From Quillaja saponaria (Eukaryota; Streptophyta; Magnoliopsida; Fabales; Quillajaceae), in NCBI GenBank assembly GCA_029379385.1, contig CM055612.1:13764001-13828000 (forward strand): DNA of 64,000 nt, written 5' to 3'. A program made the translations under genes and the position numbers. The notes under the pieces are model-generated. The model saw nothing but the letters and a program-made list of their open reading frames with translations, was not told the origin of the DNA and did no database searches. The first letter of the stretch is position 1. Each line of letters starts with the position of its first letter. Below, piece after piece: positions 23,949 to 36,039 of the stretch.

Positions 23949-24048
23949 TCAGAGCATAGCTCAATTGATATGGTATCAAGACTTAGGCATATCCCCTACC
24001 CCTAGGTTGAGGGTTCAAACCCCAACCTCTCTATGTACCAAAAAAATA
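23949..24048 (+). mobile_element. tRNA-derived SINE-like element
   Basis: Contains an RNA polymerase III A-box-like TAGCTCAATTG (23957-23967) and a B box GGGTTCAAACCC (24011-24022), about 45 bp apart, followed by CTCTATGTACC and an A-rich tail. This is the architecture of plant tRNA-derived SINE heads. It does not fold as a complete tRNA and clear flanking duplications could not be fixed. Confidence 0.55.
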
Positions 24049-24949
24049 TATAAATTATTATTCATAAATATAAAATGAATGTCACTACAACCAACTAAAC
24101 AGAATGAGCACGTATTTCAATAGCTTAAAAGTGGTGTTGTTTATCAATGCAATCCAAACATTTTGTAATAATCAAAATTTAAGACAAAATTCTAATTAAA
24201 ATAAATATTTCAAATTAGTTTCTGATTTGATTCAACAAATTGTCCTATATTATATTTCATACATTTTCATAACTCGTATAGTATTTTACCTAATATTAGT
24301 TTTACCAAAATCCTATTTATGATGTAGCATGCAATACTCACAACTTTAGTCCAAAAATAGTGAGGAAATGGATTTTCACATAACATTGTCCTTGTCATCT
24401 CTTGAAAAGTTATATCCATTCTCTTAACTACTTCATTCTGTTATAGAGTTCTTAGTGCTAAAAAGCTATACTCAATGTCATGCTTATTGTAAACCTATAG
24501 AAAGTGTAATTTTCAAATTTATTTCCATGATTACTTCTAATTTTTGAAATACTTAAAGAATTTTCATTTTGAACTCATTAGCAGAAGATTTTGAAGCAAA
24601 TTTTAGATAATTTTGAAATAGTATACATGTTTGCATAACCTAATATTTTATGCCAAAGATAAGCAAAGCCATGTATGATGGTGAACAAATATTTTCAGAA
24701 AGCTTGTTTAAATAGGCAACATAAATATTGTTTCTCCTCTAACCTATGAATTTTACCTTGTTGTCATGAATTACCACCAAACAGTCAAGATGACTTTGTG
24801 GTCTATGTTGCAGAGCTGATTGATACTTAGAAGGTTAGGCTTAAGCCCATTTACAAAGAGAACATGTTCAATGAGCTATTCTATTTATTGATAATTTTTC
24901 CTTTGTTGTTGTCTCCAAATGTGACAAATTCATTGTTGTTTGATTTTAA

Positions 24950-26700
24950 GGAGGTGAATCTTTCTTTTTCACCAGTCATATGTTTTGAGCAAACACTATC
25001 AAGCACCTAGAAGAATTTTGTCTTTTTTCCTTTGAGATAAACCTGCACATGAAAAATCATTTAAATCTTTAGTGCCTAATTTTTCTTGAGTCTTACATGG
25101 TTAGTCTCCACTTCTGAAAGGGATTTTGTGATTTTAGGAACCCAAATTATTTTTTTCCTTCCCTTTAGCATTTCTTTTCTTAACTTTATAAGATGAGACT
25201 GTGTAACTAACCAGATTGTAGAAATGACACATTTTGTTTTTAACAAAGAAAGTATTACAAAACTTATGTAAAATGTGTTCTGAACTAAAGTGATAACCAA
25301 GACCTGCTTTATCAAAGAAACATCTATGACTAGTTAATAGTTGAGATTTTTCTCACTATTAACAAATTTAGCTAAGGTCTCTTATCTTTTTCTTAAGAAT
25401 ATGAGTTTCAGAAGTAGGAAGGAAAAAATTTTCCTTTTCATTTGTTTTAGACAACTCAGTTTTTAGCTCAATATGTTCAACAGATAAAAATACTATTGAT
25501 TTTTTAATTTTTATTAGCTCTAACACAATATTAGCATATTGTTCAATTAGATCATTAAAGGTATCATGCAAATAATGAAAAAAGTATGATGAATTTATCT
25601 CATCATCATTAAGTTTTGTGTAGTGATTCGCTGTTAAGTAGCTAGTGGAAGGTTCACTAAGGCCATGAGATCTAAAATCGGCCTATTCTTCATTTTCTTC
25701 ATCTGATACCCTCACTGTCACTCCATGGTAACATGGCTTTCCTTCTCTTGAATTAATGAATGAATTTCCTTTTTCTTGGACATTCATTTTTCATATGTCT
25801 TGTTTGCTTACACTCGAATCATATATGAACCTCTTTAGTCTCTACTTTAGTTTCCATGTATTCCGTTCTTGGAAGTTGTTTGAATGACCATTTTTTAGAA
25901 ATCTATTAAATATTATGGCGAATAGGACTACTTCGTTATATTCTTCATTTTTCAAGCTACTTTGAAGGCTACAATTTTGCTCTTCTGAAGCTTTCCTTTG
26001 AAATCTTTCTTCATATTTTTCTTGCATCTCATACGTTACCAAAAACCCGGTGACTTGTCTAGAGTAAGGATCTCTTGATTCTTTATCTCCTCTATGAATA
26101 TCTGTTTAGCTTTCTAGATTTTAGGCAAACAGTCAAACATTCTGACAATCATTTCTTCATTTTAGTATGCCTTTCCTAATCCCTTGAGGGCATTGATGAT
26201 ATTTGTAAACGTAGAAAACATTTCAGAAATAGTGTCATGAATTTTCATTTTAAATACTTCATAGTTCTGAACAAGCATATTCACTTTTGATTTCTTGATT
26301 TATGTTGTTCATTCATGTGTAACATTTAACATGTGACAAATTTCATAAGCTGACTCACTTCCAGAACAATGGTTAAATTCATTTGCATCAAGGGCACACA
26401 CTAAGAAATTCATGATTCTAATTTATAGTTTAGCATTGACATTGTTATCTTCATCCCATTAGACCTTTTTTTTTGGGAATATGTTCTCATATGGTATTTA
26501 ATGTTCTAGGGAGACAATCAGTGATAATTGTATCTCAAACATCAAATTCTATAACTTTTTTAACAAAGATACATATACGTATATTCCAATAGAAAAAGTT
26601 TTGGTTATTAAACAGAAGAGTTCTGGTAAAAAACTGACCCTTCTCCAAGAATAACGCTAGAGCTTTCCATTGAATATATCTTTACATATATTTTGATAAA
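24950..26700 (-). pseudogene. copia gag remnant (copy B)
   Basis: Pieces that stay open include 26042-25842 (VTYEMQEKYEERFQRKASE..., with a lysine/glutamate-rich gag spacer), 25571-25368 (MHDTFNDLIEQYANIVLEL..., a coiled-coil-like gag C-terminus) and 25315-25076. The zinc knuckle corresponding to copy A (around 25790-25830) has lost its first Cys. Stops and frameshifts separate the pieces. Confidence 0.7.
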
Positions 26701-26728
26701 AGAAAACTAAGAGAAACAATCGTAATTC

Positions 26729-26742
26729 GCTCTGATACCAAT
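26729..26742 (-). other. copia primer-binding site (copy B)
   Basis: Plus-strand GCTCTGATACCAAT is the reverse complement of ATTGGTATCAGAGC, the initiator tRNA-Met site, two bases from an LTR end that reads (minus) ...GGTCAACA at 26743. Confidence 0.8.
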
Positions 26743-28345
26743 TGTTGACCCAAGTAGGCAAACAATGTTTGATTTTTCAAAATGCTATGTTTAAAATACT
26801 TTTATAGATTAGTTAAAATGGAGTGCAATAGAAAGTCGAAAGAAATATACAAAGTAAAACAGTGACACAATGTTTTTATACTGGTTCACTAGAAACTCTT
26901 GGTTAATCCATTCCTCAATACAACGTTTGAGTATTTCATTACCACTAATCTTTCTAATTTAGGGAATCAACTACCCTTTACAAACGATTGAACTCTTAGG
27001 TATCAATCACCCTCCTCCATTTTGTAAAACATACAAGTTATCCAATTTGAATTTTTCTCACAAGGAAAAACAGAATACAACGTATATACAAATACTTAAC
27101 CCAAAGTCAGACAACTCTGAATGAGTTTTCAATAAAGGAAAATGATATGAAAGTTTAAACTCTTTTTTAAAATAGTGTTTTTTTGTGTTTATTTAAGATT
27201 TTTTTTTTTTTTTTTTTGAGATTGATGAAGTATGAAAATTGGAGCTTAAAATATTTATATTCAAATTAAAGTAATGCAAGTTTCGTAGCTTCTACATCTT
27301 CTCTTTCGCACTTCAAGATTTAAGGATCATACTGGCTTAGTAACCGTTTCTTAGATGAAATTAATCGTTAGAAAGTTTTTACTGAAAGTAAGCACCTCGA
27401 GCTTTGTTCATGTAATGGTCATAGACGAAATTCCAGTTTATTATAAATATGGACTATTATGCACGCTTTAGCTGATTGTTTTTTATCAGAACTTTTATGA
27501 TGTAGACTCTTATGTCAGATGAATTTTGTTCAATCAGTAGAGTTGACACAGAGATGACATTGTGTAGGTACAAATTTTGAGTTTTGATGGAGTCTGGTTA
27601 TGCAATTGTACTATTCCAAAAATTCATCTTGAGTAACACTTCACCGGTGTGACATAAATGATCAACTACTTCACTTAAATAATACGAAGAGTTTTGATAT
27701 GCAAAACTTCATATGCTAATTCTTACTTTTAGTAGTTGCTTGAAATAATGAAACAGTGTGTATCATTTTCATAGTTAGTCAGCATGTATAATCCATTATT
27801 TATTGCATTTGATTTGATTTCAGTAGATAATCATTTTAGTTTCTTCAGCTGTACATTGTTTATTTAGCACTTGAGAATCAGTTGATTTTCTTTTCATCTC
27901 TTAAACAAATGTCTTTTGCAGAATGTTGAATACTAATTCAGCTGATTATCTTTTAAATTATTCATTTTTAATTGAACTTGATTTTTGTTATTATCTTTTT
28001 ACTTTAAATTTTATTCATAATTTATTAATTTTGGAAAAGGAAAGAAAATTTGATGGTTTGATAACTATAGAGTAAAATTTATTTTCAAAAAATTATTGGT
28101 CATATAAAATTATTTTAAAATTTTTCTAAAATTAAAAATAAAAATTTAGTTACTCTTCCCTTTTCCCCTCTTCTTTTTTGTTTATTTATTATTAATTTTT
28201 TTTTTTTTGGGCCCAGAAAGCAACCGAAAGCAAAGAACCATTTTACATAGTCATCAACGGAAAAATTAAATTGAAAATAAAACCGTATTATACACGATTG
28301 TCTGGCTCCACTTTTACAGAAAAAAGTTGTATATTTGTGAAATGA

Positions 28346-28636
28346 GATGACTTCCACTATTCACGTTTCTTGCAACTACGGACTAAACAGAAATAGAGGT
28401 AAGATTCAACAATTTCCTTTCTCGCTTTCTCTTGTATCCATTTTCTTCTTTGCCATCCTTAATTGATTTCTTCTTCTCTCACAATAAAAGCATCCTTGTG
28501 GATCTTAATTTGCATAAATTCAAGCAAATTTTCTGTCTTTTGTTGATTTACTATACGATCCTGTACTTGAATCTTCGTTTTATTTGCAGTTCTGGTATGG
28601 AATTTTATTAAGAGTTCTGTGGGTTGAGTTAAAGTC
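28346..28636 (+). promoter_or_regulatory. Yippee gene 5' leader with a probable leader intron
   Basis: A GAG|GTAAGATT donor at 28399 and a T-rich TTATTTGCAG acceptor ending at 28589 would remove a 191-bp intron from the 5' leader, leaving 47 leader bases before the ATG at 28637. The segment just upstream (to 28345) is the part duplicated at 21490-21635. The transcription start is not fixed by sequence alone. Confidence 0.55.
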
Positions 28637-31070
28637 ATGGGGAGATTGTTTTTGGTGAATCTCGAGGGGAGGATCTATAGCTGCAAACACTGCAAGACCC
28701 ATCTTGCTCTTGGTGAAGATATCGTTTCAAAGGTGTTGATCATTTACCCGCTTCTCATCAGTCAATTCTTTTCTGGGTTTGTAATATTATAAGAGATTTT
28801 GGTACGGCATTCCCAATATATTTGTTTCTTTTATATGACATCTGTTAGCTTAATTACTGATCTCTAATTAGTAAAACAATTTGTGGGTGTTCTAAAATTT
28901 GAGTAGTTACTGAGGCATTTCTTAGTCAGTGGAAAAAAAAGATTCAGAGCGGGGTTATATGATGATTGGAGACTTATCTAGCTATTTTATAATTATCATA
29001 GATAGTAGCTGGCTGTTGATACTTATGTTATTTCATACAGTGTCTTTCAGTCTCTTGAACTCCCTCCTTAGAAAAATTTGTAATCTGGTCAGTTTAATTA
29101 TTTTCCTCTGATTTCCTTTTCTAAATATTTTGTACCATAGTTAGGCCGATATGCATGCTGTTTGAACCTATGCGTTTTTATGGTTTTAAACTTTCTTTTA
29201 AACAACAGTTTTGGCAGTCATTGGGATCTTATATGTTTTTGTTATCATTTCAAGCAATATATGGACTCAATTGTTTAGGATGTTAACAAATGAAATTTTG
29301 TACTTTTTAGTATCGTTGGAAACTATGGGACCATTCAAATAACTTGGATTTATTACATGTATGCAGTTCTTAAGTAAAAACCAAATTCTGCATGTTTTCT
29401 GTTAGTAAGTTACTTTCACTATAAAAGGAGAACTAGATAAAAACCATTGTCTCTATCCAAAGAGCAAGAAAGCAAATAAATTAAATTTTGGCATGATTTG
29501 TTGTGGATATATTAACAACCCACCTTGAATTCTTCAGAGTTATGTTTATTCAAACTTTGAGTAAATAATAAGAGGCCTCATGTGAAATCTATTATAGTGA
29601 TGGTGTTTAATTAATTTGTGAAGAGGGATCCTATATGTGAAATTGTTGCTCAAGTTGTGTTTGTACACTTGCATTTTTGGGGTCTGTATCGAATAATATG
29701 ATACAATTGTCTATAGGAGTTTAAAGACACTAAAGTTTCTGAAGTTCTAGTTTGGACTACGTCTAATGTTTAAATGTACCTAAAAGATATATACATATAT
29801 AATATCGTCACTGATAAATCACTTTGAAGCAACTCTTTCTTTTCTTTTTCTCGTTTACCAGTTATCTATTATTTTGCAATCATCACTTTTAGTATCACAG
29901 TTCATAATTGGGCATTGTATTAGAACAGATGTCCTAACTAGAGTTTTTATCCAGTCTTTCCACTGCAGGCATGGGAAAGCTTATCTCTTCAATAAGGTGT
30001 AAGTCATTCTTAATTGTGAGAAACTTATCACTGTAACATTATTGGAAAAAGAAATCATCACTCTGTTGTACTATTTATATAAGATCAGAAGCAATAAAAA
30101 CTTGGCAATATCATATATGTGCCTTATGATTGTTTGTACCAGCAAACCAAAATAATTTGATCAAGCAATGTATAACTCTCTTACACAAGTGAGATGTGCA
30201 GCATGTAAATCTCTTGCTCATCCTATAGCTCTGCTTGAGGATATACTATATTATATTCCTCATTGCTTTACTCACAGGGAGTGCATTGATGAACTTTATT
30301 TTGTTTTCCCTTTTTTCTTTATGGTGCTAATTAAGTTTCTTTTCTTTGCCTGAAGAACTTGTTTATTTATTTAGATTAATGTGCACCATTAGTATGTGAC
30401 TAGAATAATCCATAGTTTCTTTTAGTGGTGCTTATTGCTTGTTTTTTATTTGTCTGTCTTAATTAATCAAGCTAATGAGGACTAGCAAATGTCAGGTATT
30501 ATAGTTGGTTTAACTGAAATATGAACCAGAGCAACTAATTTTGACGTACTCCTATAGCTCCTCCGAAAGTTAATTCATATTTCATGTATTTTCCGTAGGT
30601 TTCTTTCATAGATTCCCTTTGTTTGACAGAGTGAACATCACCATTGGAGAGACAGAAGAGAGAATGATGATGACTGGGTTGCATACTGTTGCTGACATCT
30701 TCTGTGTGGGGTGTGGATCAATTGTGGGTTGGAAATATGTAAGATTAATTGGTAGTGCTTCCAAATCATGGTTTATACCTGTTTTTGTGTAGCATGTAGT
30801 TACTCTAATGGTTTATTTCAGGAAACTGCCCATGAAAAGGGCCAGAAGTACAAAGAAGGAAAATCCGTACTTGAACGGTCAGTTGGAAATGTTGTGTGTA
30901 TGAAAGAGAACATATTAATCTAATTTGACTTCATCTTACGGGTTAAAAGTTTGTGGTGGTTGAGATGAGTTTAATCGTTGAGCAGGTACAAGATTTCGGG
31001 TCCTGATGGAAGCAATTACTGGATCAGTCGTGAAGCACATATTGGGGGAAGTGATGCAGATGATGTTTAA
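28637..31070 (+). CDS. Yippee-like zinc-binding protein, five exons
   Basis: Exons: 28637-28732, 29955-29998, 30630-30738, 30822-30877, 30986-31070, joining in phase to 129 residues plus stop. The protein begins [19 protein letters not shown] and ends GGSDADDV. The Yippee zinc motif C-x2-C-x52-C-x2-C is exact: Cys16/19 (CKHC) and Cys72/75 (CVGC), with the family core [15 protein letters not shown] at 33-47 and [15 protein letters not shown] at 58-72. The length is normal for the family. Yippee proteins are small, widely conserved eukaryotic zinc-fold proteins; some relatives act in ubiquitin-ligase complexes, but the role of the plant form is not shown by sequence. All introns are GT-AG; the first donor (AAG|GTGTTG) is weak. 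No damage seen. The copia-bearing block abuts its promoter. Confidence 0.95.
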
Positions 31071-31180
31071 TGATCCTTGATTTCCAATTGTACATTCTTT
31101 GATCCCCCAATATTCTTGTTCGTTGTTTGTGACTTTTCTGTAAGGGTGACTTCTCAATTTGGCAGATTGCCCAACTTGTC

Positions 31181-31186
31181 AATAAA
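31181..31186 (+). terminator. Poly(A) signal of the Yippee gene
   Basis: AATAAA 111 bp after the stop codon, in an AT-rich 3' region. Confidence 0.55.
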
Positions 31187-31650
31187 AGACAGAAACATTT
31201 GATTGTTGAATGACTTGAATCTGATTTACTTTGAAGTTCAAACTTATAGTCAATCTTCTTTTGCAATTTGAAGGATCATTGGATATTTTTCAGTAGTCTT
31301 TAGGGCATGCTTGTTGCATAAAAATGTAAAGATATTCTCTCATAAATATATTTTTGTGATTGACTTTGCTCTGGAAATTCTTTTTTCTGGATGGTGAAAC
31401 TATGCTTGGCCAGCCTAGAAAACTATGATAATTTTCAGGGATGTACATCACAGTTCATTATTTCAAATCAAAAATCATGACGTATTGGCTATGTGACACT
31501 TTGTGATGATGTTATAGTGGGCCATTTTCACATATTGGTAATTTCAGTTAACTTAATAAACAACTAAAAGAATATTATAACTTAAAAATAACTAAAAGAA
31601 TAATATTGTTTTGTCCCTTTTCTTTTCTTTTTTGGGTTAATTTTGTTGTT

Positions 31651-31798
31651 CGTCTTTGTAAGAGATGTGAATTAAATTTGGTTTGGTAATATTTTTTAGG
31701 AGGTATTTATGTTGTTAAAAAATACGTCTTTGTAAGAGATGTGAATTAAATTTGGTTTGGTAATATTTTTTAGGAGGTATTTATGTTGTTAAAAAATA
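31651..31798. repeat. Perfect 74-bp tandem duplication
   Basis: 31651-31724 and 31725-31798 both start CGTCTTTGTAAGAGATG and end TTGTTAAAAAATA. No difference was seen between the copies, which suggests a recent event. Confidence 0.92.
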
Positions 31799-34700
31799 TA
31801 AGTCAATTTTGTTATGTTTGGTGAAATAAAAAGTGTTGTTTTTGTTCTGACTTTCAAAAATTAGATGTGTTTTAAAGTGTATTTTAATTTAAAAAGTTTA
31901 AAAAAATTAAAATTAATATAATTTAATTTTAGATAAAAAATTGAAAAAATTATAATATTATCAAATCAAATATAATTTTGTAATTGTTATTAATAAAAAA
32001 ATTTATATTATTTAACAATACTATTATCGTGACTTTAGAATTAGAAGAACACAATATTTTTCAAAAAATAACAGCATTACACAATCAAGACTGACGGAGA
32101 GGAAAAGATAGAGAAAGAGACTTAATAAACAATTTCAAATAACCAATTTTTGTTTACTTTGGTTACTACTTTAGCTCATAAACTCTCTCTATCATAACAA
32201 AAAAATTTAATTTGTTGGGTTCACTTGTTCTGTCAGTCTTAGCAGCTTTCTTTCCTGCTTTTAGCAGCACCAATTTCTGGACTCAGACTTTAGAAGTCTT
32301 TTTCTTCAAAGCTTTCTTTCGAAGACTCTGCTTTCTCTTCTTGTTCGGCTTCTTCAGCCTCTTCTTCAAAAGCATCCTCAGATTTTTCAGATTCGTAGCT
32401 ATCAAAGGTAGGTTTTCTTGCAACGGGTGGAGACAGCCATTGAAGGAGATTAAAAGGGTTTCGGTTTTATGAGCTTGAGTAGTAAGCAAATTTTAAAAAT
32501 TGGTTATTAAATTGTGTATTACGTAGTTCATTATTTCAAATAAGAAAAAAAAATGATATAAGTGGTAACCAAATTTAAAAATTTAAATGAATATAATGTG
32601 ATTTAATAAACAATTCTTTTTTCTTTTTGTAAAAACACTAATGTTAATGGAATCTCTCTAGATAAAAAATATATATATATAATGTAATATAAAAAGATAT
32701 TCATAAATAAAAAGATTTTTATTTTCAATATAAAAAAATTCATGTAAAAAGGTTAGTCGCATTTTTTTAAAAGAAATAATAAATATTTGAATAAAAACGT
32801 GACAACTTATTAACAAAGTGACAGTTTTAAGTGCCATAATAATTTTATAAAACAATATATTAATAGGCTAAAAAAAAAAAAAAACAGTTGTATTTTGACA
32901 AAATTTGATAACAAATTTAACTTAATTATACAATTATATTATATTTTTGTCATTTTATGTAAATTTTGTGGGGGAGAAGACTATTTTATTGAAATTTTAG
33001 TATGCCAAAACTATTTGTCTAAATTTTAGTCAATCAAAATTATGTTATGCAAATATTAGTGGGGGCATTTGAGTTAATTTTCTCTATTTTATTAATAATT
33101 ACCTTATATGTATAGACTTTGTTAAAAATTTAGTAAGATAAATTGTCTTATTGAAATTAATGTAAATTTACTCGCCAATATGTGAGTCAACTCAGCTTAT
33201 TTGTAATTGTACAAATATTTTTACAATTTTAATAATTGGAAATCTCATATGAAAGTTTGGATAGGTGGAGTACTTGCCTTATAAACCCGAAAAATTGCCT
33301 TCCCTATACTTTACGTAAATGAGTTTCTAAAAAAATTGCCTTCCTTATACTTTACTTGAAATGAGTTTGTTTGATTGGTGATGATATTCAGCATATACTT
33401 CACATTTTTAGCATTTTGCTTACTCTCTGGGTTTACTTTATTATTCTGATACAATAATTATTAGTTGGGGTTTTTTTTTTTTCTTTATTTCATATTAGTC
33501 CTTGGCTAATCTATTCCCTCATAATTTTTTTAATTTAATCCGTTCTTCTAAAAGTGCGCATGTGCTGGATGCGAATGTCCGAATCTGAAGACTTGCGTAA
33601 CTTGTATCACCAATTGTCCTCAACGTGGGGTCCACTGTCGTAATGAGAAGTTGAAAGTGCAGCTAACTATCAACGTGTAATGGGGTAAAGTAAACAGCTA
33701 CCCACTATTTTGTTGGACGCAACAATTAAACAAACAAATTATATTACGGAAGTAACGTGGTTGATGCTTTTTTTTTTTTTTGGCTATTTGTCTTAACCTT
33801 AGTTGTTGCTTACAACTAGAAAAAACAAATTATTATAGTAACTTCCAAATATCAAACAATTCATATTTTTTTTATTTAATATATGATTTTTCATTATTGG
33901 TTTTAACATCTGTTTGTATTCTGTTTCACCACATTCAAATGATATTTAATTACAAATTATTAGGGATCATTTAATTATGAATTAAGTTTCCGTTCTCCTA
34001 ATCCATATCTTTTAAAATATTCAATTTTTTAGGGCATTTTAGTAAAAATAAAAATTAAATAAATTTTATTTATTTAAATCTTCAATAAAAATTAAATAAT
34101 TTCAAAATTCAAATATTATTTCGAATATCAAATCGAATAATACATTACCTAGATTAGAATTCAAATTCAAATTTAAATTTTAAACATAATTCAAATTCAA
34201 ATAATATGATTTGAATTCTATCAATTAACATAATTAATAATATTTTTTTCTCACCCTTTTTGGTAGCCAGTGCCAGTCGGATATTGAATGAAGTTTACAT
34301 ACGTGCAAAAAAACTAATAATTATTTACAGGTAATATGTTTTTAACACTTTTCTTATTTAGTTAGAATTTTGATTTGAGTGTTTTTTTCAAATATATGTA
34401 AACTTTTGATTTTTTTTTTCTATTTTATGCTTAAATGTCACAAAAAAATTATTTTATTTTAACAGTATCATGGGAAAAATAATTTTAAAATAATTAATAG
34501 TTAAATAAAATATAAAATTATTAGTAATAATAAGCAAAAAAATCGGTGAAATTACACGAGTTACACACTAGTTATTAATATACTAATTGACATAATTAGA
34601 ATAGTTATTGTATTTTTCATATCGTTCCATTCTTCTTTGATCCACTTTTGATACAGGTTCATTTCTTTTTTAAACTTTTTCATTTTAGAGAATTCCATAC

Positions 34701-36039
34701 AAAATAGACTTTTCATATATATATTATTTATTATACTAAAAGCTAGAACACTTTATAGTGTTCTCCGACTTTTTAAATAGATTTTAATGTAAATAATATA
34801 TTAAAAAGAATTCTAATGTCTTTTTAAATTTTGACTTATTTTGAATTAAAATTCAATCATTTATTAGAAATTACTTACTTTCTTCTATAATTAAGAAAAA
34901 ATTTAACAAAAAATAAAAAAACTCACTTATTTTAATTTTAATTAATCAATTATTATTTTTATAATAATAATTTAAAAAAAACTTCTGAAACTTATCTTAT
35001 TATCTCCATTTTATACCAGAGTTATAATGTTGTTTACATTATTTTTCAGGAAAAAGAAAAAAAAAAACCATTAAACATGTGCTTTACCTAAGTGTATGAT
35101 GTGACTAGTTTTATGTATAGAAAATTTCTAACCACCACCAATATGGTTGTAAGTTAACCATGTCTATTTTTAGAAATGGACAACAAAAAAAAAAAACTAT
35201 CTTTAACTTTCTATTAACGCATAAAAATGAAGAATATATTAGCGATTTAAATTAAAAATATTATAAATCTAAAATTTGTGGTTTCAACACAACTTCTCTC
35301 TCCTCCAAAAGAAATCTCTCCAATTTTTTTATCTCTCTTTTTTCGGTGAAGCCATAAGGAATAGATCAACTTTCACGGCAAATTTATAGGACACTTGTAG
35401 AAGTTATGGATCACAGAATTCATTAACCATACGCAACAAATTCATGCTCCATTCTCGTTTAAAGGGATGACTATGAGTAAAGGCAGAAGTTTGTAGGATT
35501 TACACATCCCCTATTCTTTTTTAGGTTTTTTAATTAATTTTCTTACAATATTTAATAAAATAATATATATATATATATATATGAAAATTTTATAATATTT
35601 AATCATAATTTTAATACTACTTAAATAATAAATTACCACTTGAACAAACATGTTACTAGTTTATCTCAGCTGTATACTTAAAATATGCGCGCGCACAAAA
35701 CTACAGGCAGTTATCTCCATTCCAGCGCACTGCTATTCTGCTTTAGCAACAACTAATCGGATAAACCATTTAACAGAGAGCAAACATGATAACCATGTCA
35801 TGAACGAGGATTCAAGAGACTGAGCAGAAATATTTGCTCTATATCCAACAAGGAAATGACATTTTAAACAAACAAAAATCCAAATCCAAGAAATTAAAGG
35901 CTTCCACAATTGCTCACTTGGCTGCCAATATCACTCCCAGCAAGTCAGCAACACACAGGAAGTAGATTCAGCTCCACCTTTGAGATACATGTATTATTTG
36001 CAGTAGAATCTTATTAACTGTTTTGCTGGAAAATCCAAA
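31799..36039. other. Gene-poor AT-rich interval
   Basis: No gene supported. 32220-32490 has a less AT-rich stretch whose minus strand can be read as a Lys-rich or, in another frame, a Glu/Ser-rich segment with stops; it may be a decayed exon but has no recognisable family. A ~43-bp imperfect duplication (attgccttcc-tatactttac) lies at 33290-33370. 34100-34215 is rich in AATTCAAATT words. A (TA)n run lies at 35561-35582. The end (about 35700-36039) probably holds the ATE1 3' untranslated region. Confidence 0.5.

Larger units (their letters stand above)
24325..27960 (-). mobile_element. Ty1/copia retrotransposon remnant, copy B
   Basis: Minus-strand element with a probable 5' LTR (about 26743-27960), primer site (26729-26740), gag (about 26700-24950) and the start of the gag-pre-integrase/integrase region (about 24900-24325). 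It stops at the same place as copy A. No 3' LTR was found. Confidence 0.75.
24325..28345. repeat. Segmental duplication, copy B
   Basis: Partner of 17830-21635. Its right edge lies just upstream of the Yippee transcription unit, and includes shared words such as gtcatcaac, ctccacttttacag and gttgtatatttgtgaaatg at 28245-28345. Copy B keeps the copia gag start, primer site and LTR junction that copy A has lost. Confidence 0.82.
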
